Assembly: GCA_964019055.1 (NCBI GenBank)
Contig: OZ025208.1
Span: 6,716,270-6,780,269 of the forward strand
DNA from: Anthopleura xanthogrammica
Taxonomy: Eukaryota; Cnidaria; Anthozoa; Actiniaria; Actiniidae
DNA: 64,000 nt
Reading direction: 5' to 3'
Below, in pieces: positions 1-43,512 of this stretch. How positions within the stretch are numbered: position 1 is the stretch's first letter; every line of letters begins with the position of its first letter. The notes under the pieces are model-generated. The model was not told the DNA's origin. It saw only the letters and a program-made list of their open reading frames with translations, and searched no databases. The translations under genes and the position numbers were made by a program.

Positions 1-917
1 AAAAAACTCAGAGAAATTAGGATAACGAAGAAGGCAAAACACCCTTTCCTCTCCCAATTTGTATAGGTAATAGCATGGTTTGGAGTGATATTTGGCATAA
101 ATACCACGAGCGATATTTCAAAATTGTTGTTGTAATTTCAAAATTAGCATGGCGATTATCCTTAAGGAGGCTAGAAAGGGTTTTGGAACTTGCATATAGA
201 CTAACAAAAATGACCCTGAAAAACTTTATATGGCTAATATATGACCGTAAGTTGACCCAGAAGACGAAAGACCGTAAAGTAAAGGTTGGAATAAAAAGAA
301 AAATATGACGTAACACGTTGCTATGACAACGATAGAACACTTCAAATGTGTGCAAAGTTTTTCATTTAAAAAATCATAACTCAAAAACCGCACGGTGAAA
401 ATCCTTTAAAATTGGCATGTTTGAACTTCACGATCCAATCTTTGATTATACCGAAAAAGAAAAAATTCTGTAATGAGGGATTCTCCAAAATCAATGAAGT
501 TTATTTCAGAACGTTCCCCATTACAGAATTTTTTAATTTTTTCTTAGCACTTACGAAACATTAAATAAAAGCCACATGCAAAGTTTTAGAATATTTTACC
601 GTCCAGTTTTTGAGTTATTTTAGTTTAAGTATGAGGTTTTTAGGGACAAAATTTTCCTATTTTATTTCAAATGATTCAGTGCTACGTCATTTAGAGCGCG
701 CGCGCGCTCGTTCAAGGAAAACCATTTCGAGCCTCCTTAAAAGCGCTGGTCGTTAAACGCTTAAAATGATTCTTCAAGCCGAAACCCGTGTTACCCTTTC
801 CTCCTAACTCTACGACTCCTGCTACACCAACTGTTTTAGTGGGATTTACTCGATTTCTTGTTCAAAACGTGTGAATCAGGACAATCCTAAAAATAAAGCG
901 ATTGTTTTTGTTTATAG
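1..917. other. Non-coding upstream or intronic sequence of RTK gene 1
   Basis: I see no convincing exon here. The first recognisable exon starts at 918 with a phase-1 acceptor, so it needs an upstream coding exon (signal peptide) that should lie before this window. A short alternating GC tract sits at about 695-708. From about 770 on, the sequence is repeated before the matching exons at about 3040-3181 and 21775-22680, so the duplicated unit includes intron sequence. Confidence 0.6.
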
Positions 918-16089
<15,172 letters not shown>

Positions 16090-18045
16090 GCTAATAGGCA
16101 GTGATTACATAAAGTAATTGTACGTTGTACAAATCTTGTGACGACTGTATGAGTTAAATCAGGGTATTCATTCGTTTGTTGTTGTTTTTGTTGTTGTTGT
16201 TGTTGTTTTTTGTTTGTTTGTTTCTTGTTTATTTTCTAGCTCTTTGCTTATTTCTCAGGTTAAAAATAGCAAGACGTGACATCATACATTCTAATGATGT
16301 GACGGTATGTCGTGTTGCTGTAGATAATAAGCCATCGTGGAAAATAATATAAGAACTTTTGAAGATTATGAATAGTTACACCCATTTTCAAAATCCATAA
16401 TTACGCCACCAAGACGACTAGCTATAATCCGAGTCGTTTAGGTTTTTGGTTTCCGTCAATCAAATTTTCAACAGTCTGAGCTAGTAAATTTCTGATAGAA
16501 AAAAGCTAAAAAAAAACCTGCTCTACTGGTATTCGAAGGCTCTTGATATTTTGGTCAACATTGGTCAACATTGGTCAACATTGCAAAGTTTTTGCCAATC
16601 TGAAAATTTGGGTTCGCACTAAGGATCGTCTTGTGTTGACAGATTGTAGCGGTAATTATTATTATTATTATGTAAACAAAACAAAAAACATTAAAATTCC
16701 GGCCCTAGTGCTTTTATTAGTTGTCTGCTGGATCACAGTACAGTCAAGCTCTATGACCCCTAACCTCTGCGAGTTTTTAAAAATGTAACTCCCAACAAAC
16801 AATTCCGTTATCGATTACCTTTCTCTTCTGTTTTCGGTCCAGCTTATTAAGGTCCCCTATATTTCAAAACATTCGTATTTTTGAAAACTCAACGTTTTCC
16901 GTTATCCGTTCCCAAGAAAAAAGTGCTGGAATTTTGTAAACAACGAGGTAAAAGTTTGGTAAGTAATTATGTTTTACTCTTTACCTCCGCCCTTAGATCC
17001 GTAGATTCGCTGGTTATAAGAGCCATCTCGGTTGTTTCTAGCAAAAGTTCTGCAAATTAATGAGAACGACGATGGCTTGACAGCTTGTTGTAATCTTCAT
17101 GTCAATGGATCGAAAACATCTTTATATATAGATACACACAGTTCGCATACATTTTTATAGATGTACTTCAACTTATTAGTCCCCATGCCACAAAATCTTT
17201 GTTGGATTTTCCCTGCTCAGCTAGGTGCCCGGGTACCAGAAGTTCCTTGTCTTATTGCGAGAAGCAGAGCGACGACTCGTTTCTCGTCGCTTCGCGATTC
17301 CTACAAAAGACAAGCCACTCTGGAATTCAGGATACTGCTAAGCTTAAATAAAAAAAACCTTGAATAGGTTCAAGTAAGTATCGGAGATTTAAAGACAAAG
17401 CAAACCTTTATTACATTTATTCATTATTTGCAACAGAAACTCTGTTTACAAAACAACTTACTATTAAGTGGCCAACCTCTATTCAACGGTCAATATTGAC
17501 AATCACCAGAGGATGGCCGTAGTAAACATCTTTCAAAGCATGATACATTGTTAACTGGCTCTTTCTTGGGGTTGCAAGGCACCTAAGGCATGAACACAAT
17601 AAAACTAGGGATAGCGTCAAAGCATCATATATCAGAACAAAATTATTTAAGCAAATTGAACTTATTTTCAATGTTTATTTTTCTTCATTTCACCGTTTGT
17701 TTAGAGCTTTGTAGTGTGACGTCAATCAGATGAAAAATTACTTCCGGGTCCAAAACGAAAAGCAGTATAAAGATTTTTCTAATTTTTTTTTCATGACAGG
17801 ATTTGTTATCCAAAGTCCTAAAATGTTAGCAATGACTGATTTAACCTCGTTTATTTTAGTGGTTTTTGTGAACAGTTGGACCCGGAAAGTTAAAATACGT
17901 CACAACTTTTAAAAAAGCTTCATAACCAAAGGCTTAAATTCGTTAGCCTGGTCTTGATTATTACAAAAAAATTCATAATAATTACGCGACCAACTTGGTT
18001 TTGGCATCCGTCGATCAAAAAATAATTATGTAACCAGCGTGGTTG
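16090..18045. other. Spacer after RTK gene 1
   Basis: No gene seen. It holds a GTT-rich tract at about 16180-16240 and a triple TTGGTCAACA repeat at 16552-16582. It also holds two partial copies (about 16381-16530 and 17965-18035) of the inverted-repeat element at 20829-21011, with CCCATTTTC and TAATTACGC parts. A GCGAGAAGCAGAGCGACGAC region near 17260 is self-complementary and looks like another small element. Confidence 0.5.
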
Positions 18046-18117
18046 GTCCTTGTAGTGTAGTGGTTAACACGTCGGACTAGTATACCGAAACCGTGGGTTC
18101 GAGTCCTGCCAAGGGCA
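18046..18117 (+). tRNA. tRNA-Thr (AGT) candidate
   Basis: The 72-nt stretch folds into a full cloverleaf. The 7-bp acceptor GTCCTTG/CAAGGGC has one G-U pair. The D stem GTGT/ACAC has loop AGTGGTTA. The anticodon stem TCGGA/ACCGA has one A-A mismatch, with loop CTAGTAT and anticodon AGT. The T stem GTGGG/CCTGC has loop TTCGAGT. U8, A14, GG18-19, U33, A37 and A58 are all present, and a TTTTT terminator follows at about 18125. It could also be the head of a SINE, but no SINE tail is seen. Confidence 0.7.
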
Positions 18118-18335
18118 TATGATATTTTTCTCTTAATTCTTTATTCTATTATTCACACCGAACGCATTTCATTTCAAAAAATAATTAATTCAGACCCTTG
18201 GAAATCAGTAACTGAGGGACGCCAAAAACCAGACGACTCGAAATATTCTTGAGGGTTGCAACCACATCAACTAAACTCCCTTGATATATAGATAACAATG
18301 AAACAGCCGCCATATTTTTTGGGGAATTTAACCCA

Positions 18336-18355
18336 CCCCCCCCCCCCCCCCCCCC
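18336..18355. repeat. Poly-C run
   Basis: Twenty consecutive C, close to the left end of the Crypton-like element. Confidence 0.9.
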
Positions 18356-18764
18356 AATTATTGATTTTATACAGATTCAAACTATAGGGCGAGGGCTTTC
18401 ATTGAGATTCAAGACCGATGTCGAGGGCGCAGACCGTGGCTGAGGTCTCTAGTTTCAATGAAAGCCCGAGCCGTGAGTTTGAACCTTTATAAAAACCAGC
18501 CACACTCCAGTTGTTTTCATGGAAGATAATTGTAATTAGCAGTTTTTGGATTGATGAGAGCGCTTGCGTGACCATTTGATGTCAATTATATCGATGTTTG
18601 TGAGCTTTTGTATAGTTTGTTGATGAGGAACATGGAATGTTTGAAAGGTGTAAAAGCATCCCATCAAAGATTTTTGGATGAACGAACATGGTACAGTTTT
18701 GTGACGACGAATTTTAAAATAATGATAATTTATTCAGTTTTGTCGTGGACGTTGGTCTGGTAAG

Positions 18765-19775
18765 ATGTTTGAGCTTGAGGACGAAGACTATGAACTGTTT
18801 ATTACTCCTCAATGTACTTCGAGCCAACAATTACCAACCTTTGAAGTGGATGAGATAGAAAAAGTGCTAGGTGGCGTTGTTGAACCGAATGAAGCGGAAG
18901 AGTATGCTACAGCGAAAGAAGACTTCAAATTTGGTGAGCCGTTGAATTAAAGCGAAGTCCTAGCTAAAGTTAAGCAGTCTGTTCCGAAGTCCAGTTTGTA
19001 TAAAGATGCATGGGCCATTAAGATGTTGAAAGAATGTCGTAACGAGCGAAATATGGAAATTCGTAATTCCGAGGGCTATAATGATACAGCCAAGCTGGAA
19101 GTGATATGTAAATCCTTGCAAAATATGTCGATTCAAGAATTGAATAACAACAGTCGGGAACATAGGCGACTGCAAAGAATAGATTTTCAGATAACCACTG
19201 GTTATGACAGAAAAACTGGCTTGAAGTTTCTTGAATACTATGAGGACATATCAAAAACAAATGCTGGCAGATTAAAGGATCGTAAGGTGAAGAGCAAAGT
19301 TACTCGTGCGCACGAAAACACGAGTAACCCAGAAAGATGTGTGGTATGGCTATATGAGAAATATCTAAGTTTGTGGTAAGAAATTCGTATGTTTAATTTG
19401 ATTGATTTCGCCGTTTAAATGTTATGCAGTGCATATGTAGATTGGTTGTATCATTTTTGTTATTTTGCTTAATAAAGCCCTGCACATTATAAAACTGGCT
19501 GCACACGGAAAATTTTCGCTCCGTACTCTTCCTTATATCTTCCCTGAATTTCGCTGTTAAACTTGGTTTTTTCGTCCGGGATTATTGCATTAGCTTTATT
19601 CAACTTGTATGGCCAATTTTATTTACTCAAGATGTGCTCTTCTTGCCATATTTTCAACTGCTTTAACAGGAGTTTGTGAACTGTATTTTCATTTTACTCA
19701 TCGTAACCTGCTGTCTGTTTGCTCCTTTTGTCAAAAGCATCGAGACTACTGTTAGATGCGTTTTCAAGAACTCTA

Positions 19776-19847
<72 letters not shown>

Positions 19848-20153
19848 TGATGCCCTGTATTTGACTCCTTTAAAACATCGAAAACCTGACTGTTGGTACA
19901 GTTCGGTGCCGGTAGGACACAACACACTGACGTCTACTGTGAAGCGACTGTGTGATGCAAGTGGTTTGCCAGGATACCGAACAAATCATTCCTTACGTGC
20001 CACGGTGCGACCCGCATGTTTGATTTTGGCGTTGATGAACAGCTAATTTGCGAAAAGACAGGCAAGTTGGGCAATATGATGGAAGAGCAGAAGCCAAAAA
20101 TTCTGAAGTCCGAATCAGATGAGCTGAAGCTGCAAGAAGTTTGGACGAGATGA
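18765..20153 (+). pseudogene. Broken Crypton/DUF3504 tyrosine recombinase
   Basis: Piece 1 (18765-18950) is acidic and ends in a TAA after GEPLN. The same frame continues to 19379 with the N-terminal SLYKDAWAIKMLKECRNERN typical of DUF3504 proteins. The catalytic middle is missing and an (ATT)n run stands in its place. Piece 2 (from about 19850) has VGHNTLTSTVKRLC and TNHSLRAT. A frameshift after SLRAT moves the frame, and the expected MFDFGVDEQLICEKTG follows at 20016, ending at 20153 without the usual GHRS. The active-site R-H-R-Y set cannot be complete, so this is a dead copy. Confidence 0.7.
19776..19845. repeat. (ATT)n microsatellite
   Basis: Pure trinucleotide repeat inside the Crypton remnant, at the place where recombinase coding sequence is missing. 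Confidence 0.95.
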
Positions 20154-20757
20154 AAGGAAAGTTCAATATTAACATCATTTTTTATGAGATTGAAGTCTAC
20201 AAAATTAAGAAACCTTTTTCAAGCAATGTGAATTACCAAGTTATTTTTTGTTCTTCTAATTGATTAAAACTATTTGCAAAATGTTGTGTTTTTTTCTTCT
20301 TCTTCTGTTTCGCAATAACAGCGAAACTGAATTCAAAACCGGGGACAGGTCTTAAATTTCAAATTCAAAACCTTGCCCGGGTTTTGGATTCAGCCCCGCA
20401 CTCCCCTGCTGATAATCAAAGCCGCCCAAGGCTTTAAGAATTAAGGTCTTACCCTGGATCTCAAAACCTACAGAAAACAATAGAATTGGGGTGTGGCTGG
20501 TTTTTAGCAATCACCCATTCCTTGCTTAAACCAATGAAAATGAAACTATTCCTACACTTTTTTATGCTAAGACAAGTTCCATTGACTGCATTATATCGAT
20601 GGATTTGATTGTTTAGACAAGAAGAAGACTTTAAGACTTTAAAACAGTGACTTGATTCAGTAATCTCATAAGCTTACATATGCTCTTTTAAGCTTCTCTT
20701 AGTTAACTGTGTATCTTTGATTCTATTTTCAGTGGAGACACTTGGCTGAGTTGAAAC

Positions 20758-35666
<14,909 letters not shown>

Positions 35667-36360
35667 GGTAAGTGTACCTTCACTAAGACTTCGTACAGCT
35701 ATTAGGTTAGTAAACCCTTTAATAAGCTATCTTATTTATGCAAAGTGTCCCTCAAAGTCAAATATAAGAAATCCAGTGAATAAATCGTAAAAATTACGCT
35801 TTCAAATGAAATATCGAGAAAAGACTTTTAACAGCGATTATATAGATTCCAAGAATTACAAAAAAAAATTGGAGTTTGAACGACTTTCTTAAAGGAGTAT
35901 TTTAATTACTTGATTAATTTTAGTCATATATTTGAAGTTTCCTCAGATTGTTTTCGCCCCTCCATCCATGATATGAAAAGCATCCCCTTCTTGGTATCCA
36001 GTGAGGACATCCAAGGTTCAGATCTAGAGTTACATTCTTTGTCTTCATAAACTCTGCTTTTGCGGTGACGGCAGCCATATTGGATGGCAGCCACATTAAA
36101 CTTGTTTAACATGTGGCAGAATTTGATTCCCTTGAGGGGAGATTTATCAAGTATCATCAAAGAAATCATGGCTTCTACTCACCCACTGTTTGATGAAAAC
36201 CGTTTTGCAATAGACTAATAGACTAATATATTTAATTTCGTTTGAGAGAAATTTCCAATATGCATGGCCGCTGTCACATGGACGCAGGGAATTTCAGTAG
36301 GCCAATAGTAGGCCTACAATGAACTAAGACTAAGATCAACCGCCGAACTTCACATGAGCT
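35667..36360. other. Non-coding continuation of the duplicated block
   Basis: Closely follows gene 1 from 15407 to about 16015, including a GTGAATAAATCG sequence (AATAAA at about 35779) that could act as a poly(A) signal for the shortened gene 2 message. No coding exon seen. Confidence 0.6.
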
Positions 36361-37060
36361 CAGTGGTTGACCTTAGTCTGAAGCCCGATTCAAAAGTCGA
36401 TCTATCTTCACATGAGCCGAACGCATTGGGGAAAAAAAAGTGGATCATAAGACGGTCTTGTATAATTAGGTTTGGCTCATGAGAAGATCAAAGTTGGAAC
36501 TGCATGAGCCTCAGTCTCCTTCTCAGCCGTCAAAAGTGTCGGTCTTAAACTCCCGAGAGGAACTGGCACCGACTCTAATGACGGCTGCGAGGGATCGCAG
36601 ACTAAGCAATGACCATAAATCGTTCTGTATCCAATCAGAGTGCTTTTTTAACTCACTGTTTATTATATCAATGTTGTCGCTGCATAGTAGAAATTTAGCG
36701 TCCCGGACAATATTTCATGCATTTGTAACGCATACCGCGGGATGCTGATAACATGACGGGGTATAAGGGATAATTATGGATTACTTTTGATGAGAACAGG
36801 GACTACAGACTAGAGACTTATAGGAATCATTATTGTAGGTGGAAATGCGTGCGGGATTAATTCATTTGATTACGAGACTATAGTCGTATGGTACTTCATA
36901 TATGGTACAAACGCGTGGATCATCGATCAGAAAGCTCAATAAGAGACCTTATCGCAAGGGGAATGATGGTCTTCCCGATAAATCTTTTTGGCAAATATAT
37001 TATATGCCTCGTCACAATCCTGGTAGGACCGCAATCAGGAACAAGCGATATATATTCAAA

Positions 37061-37191
37061 CTTAGGCCCGATTTAGACGTCTAATTTCACATAAGCCGAA
37101 TCTAATGCAAATTATGAGCAAAACCTATTGTTTGAATTCACTTGCATTAGATTAGGCACATGTGAAATTCGACGTCTAAACCAGGTCTAAG
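37061..37191. mobile_element. 131-bp MITE
   Basis: Nearly perfect hairpin: CTTAGGCCCGATTTAGACGT on the left and its inverted match ending GTCTAAACCAGGTCTAAG on the right. Confidence 0.85.
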
Positions 37192-37631
37192 AACTGAAGT
37201 GAGAAAATAGAGAAAAGGAATCAAAAGAAACTTATTTAAGCTAGTTTCTAGATTATTGCAAAACTATATAACCAATATAGCCTGAATAGCGCTATCCACC
37301 GGATAAATCTTTATCAGCGGATAAAACCTACACAAACCATCTATACACTAGATAACTCTTATCCGGTGGATAACTTTGGCGGCTATGACGTCACAGAAGA
37401 CATATAATTTAAATAGTGTGTGAGGCCAGAGATGAACTCTGGTGAGGCGCAAAGCTATCATGCACAGAGTCTTGAATTGCCACCCGTTATTTATATCGTT
37501 CAAAGATATACAAATATATATACCTCTTTATCGAAACTAATGTCGATACTTCAGATCTAAGTTAGACAATGCTATAGTCTCGCATTTTTATTATCATAAT
37601 ACAAGAAGAATTTGATAATAATGATATACAT

Positions 37632-37720
37632 ATCAGTTTCTCTTCTCTTCTCTTCTCTTCCGTCTCTTCTCTTCTCTTCTCTTCTCTTCTCTTCTCTTCT
37701 CTTCTCTTCTCTTCTCTTCT
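37632..37720. repeat. (TCTTC)n microsatellite
   Basis: Pure pentanucleotide repeat interrupted once by CCGTC. Confidence 0.95.
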
Positions 37721-39097
37721 TTTGTTTGTACACTGACACTGCTATTCCTAACAAGAATTCTTGTCATTTTTTTTCCATTTTCATTCGCATCCTCATGCTG
37801 TCTCATATGGTATTTTCATGCGTACGGCTCAGGAAACAGTGGTCCATAGTGGCTTCTATGATGTGTAACTAAAATTAAAAGTTAACCATGTTAACACAAC
37901 TTTGAACTTTTGGCTACCCTGTTTCCGTTACTTGTTTCCGATCTGCCTCCAGTCTAACAAAACACAATGCTCTGTGTCATTAACAAATTAATATTTGCAC
38001 AAGTAAATTATATATGCTGCAGGTAGGCTCGTTATAGTCAATTATTTTCTTTGATCTTCCTGGAAAGCGATAGGCGGCGGAGTATTGTTCAAACTCCTCC
38101 TCTTTTCCTCAGGGAAAAGAAGGCTGTCCGCAGGGAATATCTATCTATTTCAAGCAATAATCTATGTGGTAGGTCGTAATAATTCTGTGTGGTTTCCAAA
38201 CAAACTGCTTTATGCCACCAGGTTTTGTTTATATAAGCCTGTGTAGAAGTCCTTGGTATGTGGTGGGCATAGGGAGACTAGTCAGGGAGGGCTCGGTTAC
38301 CCCACACAGAAGTCCGCTAGGCTTGGTCCTGTGGTCCAACTGGTAGAACTGAGCTGCAAAATGAAATATCTATATGATTGCGGTATTACAGTACCCGCGC
38401 CACACGAATTATTTCGCCATCCGGATTACGTACGTTGTAAAGCCATAGGCCAAGGTCAAAATTAGCCAAGATTATCCATAGAAAGAATTCGCGGCTACTC
38501 GTAGGGGTCCTGACTCAGTTCGACACAACGGAAATACTGAATTAACAGTCTCTTTAGCCTAGAGGTCCACAAAGGCTTCTATATATTGTTTGACACCAAA
38601 TGAAAGTGTTAATTCAGTTAACAAAAAAAAGAGTCAGAGAATTTGAAGACTTCATGCAAAGAAGAAATGAATTTTAGACCAATTTAATTCAATTAACGGT
38701 AAAGATTGGAATCAATATACGATGGTTAATTCACATCAGCCATGTTTAAGTGCAGGAACATTGCAGTGTTCTTATACGTAAAGAGATTTCCCAAAGGAGA
38801 AAGTTTATTTTGCGCTTGCCCATAACATGCATGGAAGCTTTCATGAAATTTATACCGAGTAATGACGGTCATTGCCTTCGATATCACTAACCTATTATCT
38901 ACACCAAGTAGCTTTGGCCGGTTGAAAAAATACACACACTTACTACTCCTAGAAATTAAAAGGTCATACATTGAAACAGCCAGAGTCAAAGTCCATCCAT
39001 GCCAGTATCAACCGCCAATAGAAATTCAGCAAATTGGGTCATTCATTCACTGGGGATTTTGTAAGCTCCACGCCTTTTTTCTTTGCTTTCATTTAAG

Positions 39098-39136
39098 AAA
39101 TATCAATGGCACCAGCCAGAGTCAAAGTCCATCTAA
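39098..39136 (+). pseudogene. Stranded terminal exon of RTK gene 2
   Basis: Encodes KYQWHQPESKSI and a stop after an AG acceptor, matching the terminal exon of gene 1 (16051-16089). Gene 2 now stops at 35666, so this exon is outside the reading frame used. Minor splicing from the donor at 35668 to here would only add 3' UTR. Confidence 0.6.
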
Positions 39137-39889
39137 GCTAGTCAATCACAAATAGAAATTCAGAAAACGGGGTCACTGGCGGTTTTGTTTTGGTTTTGGG
39201 ACGTGCTTAAAAATTTTACCATGGCAACAGCACCAGATCCTACACACAGATAGCTGTGTATCAATATTTGCTGATCATGCTGGATGGAACATTGACCTTG
39301 GAATACCAAGTCAATGCGAATGCCTAGACGTTTCCCAAACAAAGACTATACTGATTAAGTCTTTATCGGCAACTATCTAAAGTGGCGTGATACCTTAGGT
39401 CAAGACTGACTGGCTCATTTGCATTTTGCCAGCTTTGTGTGTGCAAGATCAACACTTCAAACACCTTAGCGTAATTATCACAAAAGGTGCTAATTTGGTT
39501 AGATTCAATCGGCAATTCTGCCTTGATCCTTCGCACTTTCTTCACGTTTAATCGAAATTAAGTTAAAAGACTACTGGGCTGTACTCTATTGTGTAGTAAA
39601 TCTTCGTTATGATAAGCTACACACGCGATCGTCATGATAGTTAATGACATTTCTTATGGTGGCAGAATCAAAGCACTTAGATTCCAGCGTTACGTCGATC
39701 ACTACAAACCCAAAAATGTGTTCAGATGCTTTTAGGTTGGAAGTACTAGAAGACAATGCCTGAAGGACAAATGGAAGGAATTTTATTTGTTCATTAAAAA
39801 AATTAAATGCAATCACTCCAAAATTACATCCGTTAAACCATAACAAACAAATAGAAAGCAATGACAACACTTTTTTTTGAGTTCCAAAT

Positions 39890-39895
39890 TTTATT
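39890..39895 (-). terminator. Poly(A) signal for the minus-strand gene
   Basis: TTTATT on the plus strand reads AATAAA on the minus strand, about 530 nt past the stop of the Ser/Pro-rich ORF. Confidence 0.5.
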
Positions 39896-40425
39896 CAAAA
39901 CTGCAGCAAGCCATTACTGTCAGTCATCGATCACTTCTTTTCAAGTAAACAAAACTTAAAAGTACTTTTAAGCTGACTTTTAAAATCAAATTGCTTCATT
40001 TTTGGACGGAAGATAAAATAATAGCACATATCTACATAAATATATTTGTACTCGGGACAAACGATGCACTGATTTATCGTAATAAGTTAGTTTGGAAGCC
40101 AGTCAGACTTTTTAAAGGTCAACTGTTGTTTTCTCATTTTTCATCCCCACTATGAAAACCGCAAAGAGTACAGCTGTCTTTAACTCTATTCTGTGCAGCC
40201 CAAGTCTCTGGTTTAGTAACCTTTATAGATAGGAACCTCGTCTTCATCAGTCGATGTATCCTTCAATAACTTTGAATACTCGACCTTGTCAGATAGTTAC
40301 CAGATCTTCAGGATCCATTTTCATAATTTGACCCATCGTCGTACCAATTTATTAAGAATCCCAAACTTGTCATATCACCCATCAAACATCTGTAAGATAT
40401 TTGACTGTCAACTCAGGAAGCAATA

Positions 40426-41135
40426 CTAGCTTAGGTTTGGGTGAGAGTTGTAGATCGAATGTTCTTGAATAGCAGGTAGACTAGGGCTGCTTCCAAGCTC
40501 AAGTTCGCTTGAATCACTTGTTGAAGCTGCGGAAGAAAACTCGCTCAAATCCTCAGCATCAATGCATACACTATCGTCTTTCCTATTTTCTTGCACATCT
40601 TGAATCCATTGAATAATCCTATCTTCTTTAGTAAATTCGTTGTGCTGTTCAGAGTCGCTCTTGATGCGTCTCATGGGTCTACGTGGTCTAGAGGCCCTGG
40701 TTAACACAGGGCTTGTCGGTAGACTTCGTACACAAAGTCTTGGACTACCTGTAATGTCAGGTTTCTCAAACGAGTTTTCTCGTTTGAACTGATCCAAAGT
40801 AACGCTACCTTCTCTCAGTGGACTTAGATCAAGGTTCAAAGAAAGTCTGTTTGTAGAGTTGCATGGTGATAAAGGTCCTATACGAGGTTTTCCCGAGAAG
40901 AAGTTGTCCACTCTTCTCATGTTAGGACTTGGGGTTGGTGGTCTTGGGTTGTGAAGTCGACCGAATTGATCCTTTCTTGGTGATGAAGGACTATGAGGAA
41001 CAGGAGACAGTGGTGGAAGGTGATCCAAGTCTGTATCACTCAGCCATTCTCTCTTGTCTCTAGATAATCCACATCGTTTGAGGCCTTCAGGTGTTTTCAG
41101 TGACAACCTAGAGAAGCCAGAATCAACCATCATGC
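40426..41135 (-). CDS. Ser/Pro-rich protein of unknown function, 235 aa
   Basis: A single uninterrupted reading frame from ATG at 41133 (minus) to the stop at 40426. I do not recognise the family. It has many SP/TP sites (PPLSPVPHSPSSP, RPPTPSPN, IGPLSPC), a basic stretch (RASRPRRPMRRIKSDSE), a short likely helix (EDRIIQWIQDVQ) and an acidic Ser-rich end, so it looks largely disordered and open to proline-directed phosphorylation. An acceptor-like tacag just before the ATG suggests an upstream non-coding exon. A strong minus-strand gtaagt donor near 42000 could end that exon. A poly(A) signal lies downstream. Confidence 0.7.
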
Positions 41136-42953
41136 TCTGTACCTTTGTGGTGTGTAAAAAAAATCAGATGATTTTATAATTACGAAGTTGCATGAGGCTT
41201 AGTATAGTATCTCGGAATGTCGGCGTATGGCTAGGATTCTCAACAGCTACAGCTCAAAGTACCCATCCAGAAGAGTAAAATCTATCGATCGCACATCGTG
41301 GTCGCATTCTTCCAACGTGTTTACACATCGATTATGACTCCAGCTACAACTTTACTCACAGACTTAAACCTTCTTCTTAGCAACTGGCCATGAAATACTA
41401 AACCATCATTTCATTTCCTAGACCTTTCTACAAGTACACATTCAAACCCACCACTCATCCGTAATGCGAGATGATTGAATCTTAATCTATTTCCGCCTGT
41501 TAATCTCGTGCATACATCAACGCCGAGACTTGTCCACCAATATAGCGTAAAATACTTCTGTTTGCTTTCAAAGTATATGTTAATCAATAGGCAGTTTCTT
41601 CTCAATAACTGTATAAATAGCAACTCTTAAAGATGTGATTTGTTCAGTTTTGACACATCGACTCAAAATACAATCGCGCGGCCCGTCAGAGCACAGGCCT
41701 GTCAGATTTTTCATACATCATACGACTGTGATTTCTCTATAAAGAATTAGAAATTTTATCATTTTCTTCGCTGGATTATATCTGATAGAATTTCAAAACC
41801 TATGCTCCTTAAAGGAATCAAAGTTGTTGAATGCGCCTTTGGCGAAACGACGTCCAGTGAGAGAGCTTTAGTGGTTGCCTAGCAACGCAATTAGTATAAC
41901 GACTTCTGACGTCACGATATCAATGGTATGATCAAGCGCGGCTTTAATACTTGGAGTGAAATTGAGCAAATATTTTTGAAAAGTTACTTTTGACCACTTA
42001 CATTTGATGATAAATCGTAACCTATAGGATAAAAAACCTTTCATTTCTTTACTCAAGAGAACGTCCACTCTCCCACGCCAAGGAACGCAAATGGTGGACG
42101 ATTGTTGAAGCCCACAGGAAAACGTATTAGGGAAAGTTTATAATAACAGTTTTCGTCGAAAGAAAATAAGACAATAGTGAATAAATGTGTTGTGTCTGAC
42201 TTTCAATATGAGGTTTTTTAAACGTTTAAAGATAAATTGAAATATTTAAAAAATTCTTGCAATCCACGATTTTTTAAGTAGCCAAATCGTTTGATAAACC
42301 TTTCGGATTTCAGACGGAGTTGCCCTACAGTTTTTAAAACCAGCTAATCATGGACTAAGCATCATCAAATCTTTAGGCACGACAGGCAGTACTCCTCCCA
42401 CTGCCCTATATCAGATGATTGAAAGCGAAAAGAGGAGGCATCAGATCAATCAGTGTTATCTTTACGAGATAAGATATGGCAGCTCAATCATATTCTGATC
42501 ACGTTTTCGTCACTGTAACATTGAACTTCTGAGGTATATGACGCAGAAACACTTGATTCGGTTTTTTTGGAGCCAACACGTCTCACGCAGTAAAATGGAA
42601 ACTATCTACTTTGAACATAACGGGTTTTACGAGCCCACGGACGCGTATATACACGTAGAAAGGCGCCAAATTACCTTGGCAACCAGGCCGTTTATTAGGG
42701 AACTGCTTACATTTTTTTTTTCTTCGAAATTCTATCTTCTAGTTTCACTAGAAAATGCACATATCTATCTAGGCTTATCAGAAGATGTTGTAAAGATCTC
42801 TAAATGAAAAAATAAAGAAAAGAAAAAGAAACAAAGAATGAGGAAGAAGCCAAGTCAATAAAGTTGGGCACTTCTTCATGAGTCAATACATTTTCTGTAT
42901 CACTAAACTTCTTGATGCATTTGCAACATCTTCTGATCATTCCTCAGCATATT

Positions 42954-43043
42954 ATGTAGCCTGCGTAGCGGCTCCCTCCCCTTTCCTTTCCCCTCTCCCC
43001 TTCCCCTCTCCCCTCCCCCAATGAGCCGCTACGCAGGCTACAT
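42954..43043. repeat. Perfect 21-bp-arm hairpin around a C/T-rich loop
   Basis: ATGTAGCCTGCGTAGCGGCT on the left is mirrored by AGCCGCTACGCAGGCTACAT on the right, with about 48 bp of CCCTCCCC-type sequence between. This is probably a tiny MITE. Confidence 0.9.
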
Positions 43044-43459
43044 CATATGTGCGGTTTAGATTGAAATGACTGGTAACTCCCTAACTGCAATGTATTATAG
43101 GTATCGTGAAAGTAGAAAATATTACTTAAGATTCCTTGATGCATTGCTGACCAATGATGACACTTGAGGAATCAAGCGACAATTAGAGTCTGCTATTAGA
43201 ATCTATTTTTCTTTGGTACCTCCCCGTCTAAAGAAGAGAAAGAAAGCGGAGGCTAAGGAGACTCTGCTCGCAGGGAACAGGCAAACAATGAACAACAACA
43301 GCAAATCCTCATCTACATCTTATCAGAAGCTACTAGGCAGGCCTCCATTCAAACCAGCCTCATCTGAATTGGAACCGCATGTTTAAATATTGCTAATAGA
43401 TAAATAAATACTGAAAATCCAAAAATGATTGATAACTATATATATCACTATGTCGCCAC

Positions 43460-43512
<53 letters not shown>

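Larger units (their letters stand above)
18491..20505 (+). mobile_element. Decayed Crypton-type (DUF3504 tyrosine recombinase) element
   Basis: About 2 kb contain pieces of a Crypton-like recombinase. The left inverted sequence AAAAACCAGCCACAC (from 18491) matches the reverse complement of GTGTGGCTGGTTTTT (20491-20505). Cryptons normally lack terminal inverted repeats, so either this is a derived non-autonomous form or the inverted ends belong to another inserted element. The recombinase pieces are described separately. Confidence 0.6.
36361..39063. mobile_element. About 2.7-kb insertion splitting the 3' end of the duplicated block
   Basis: Similarity to gene 1 stops after CTTCACATGAGCT (36360) and resumes at CTCCACGCC (about 39066). 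In gene 1 the two parts lie about 13 bp apart (16006-16030). Inside are a MITE (37061-37191) and a TCTTC repeat, but no supported coding region. A degenerate copy of the tail exon (CCAGAGTCAAAGTCCATC) at about 38979 shows a local duplication at the right edge. Confidence 0.65.
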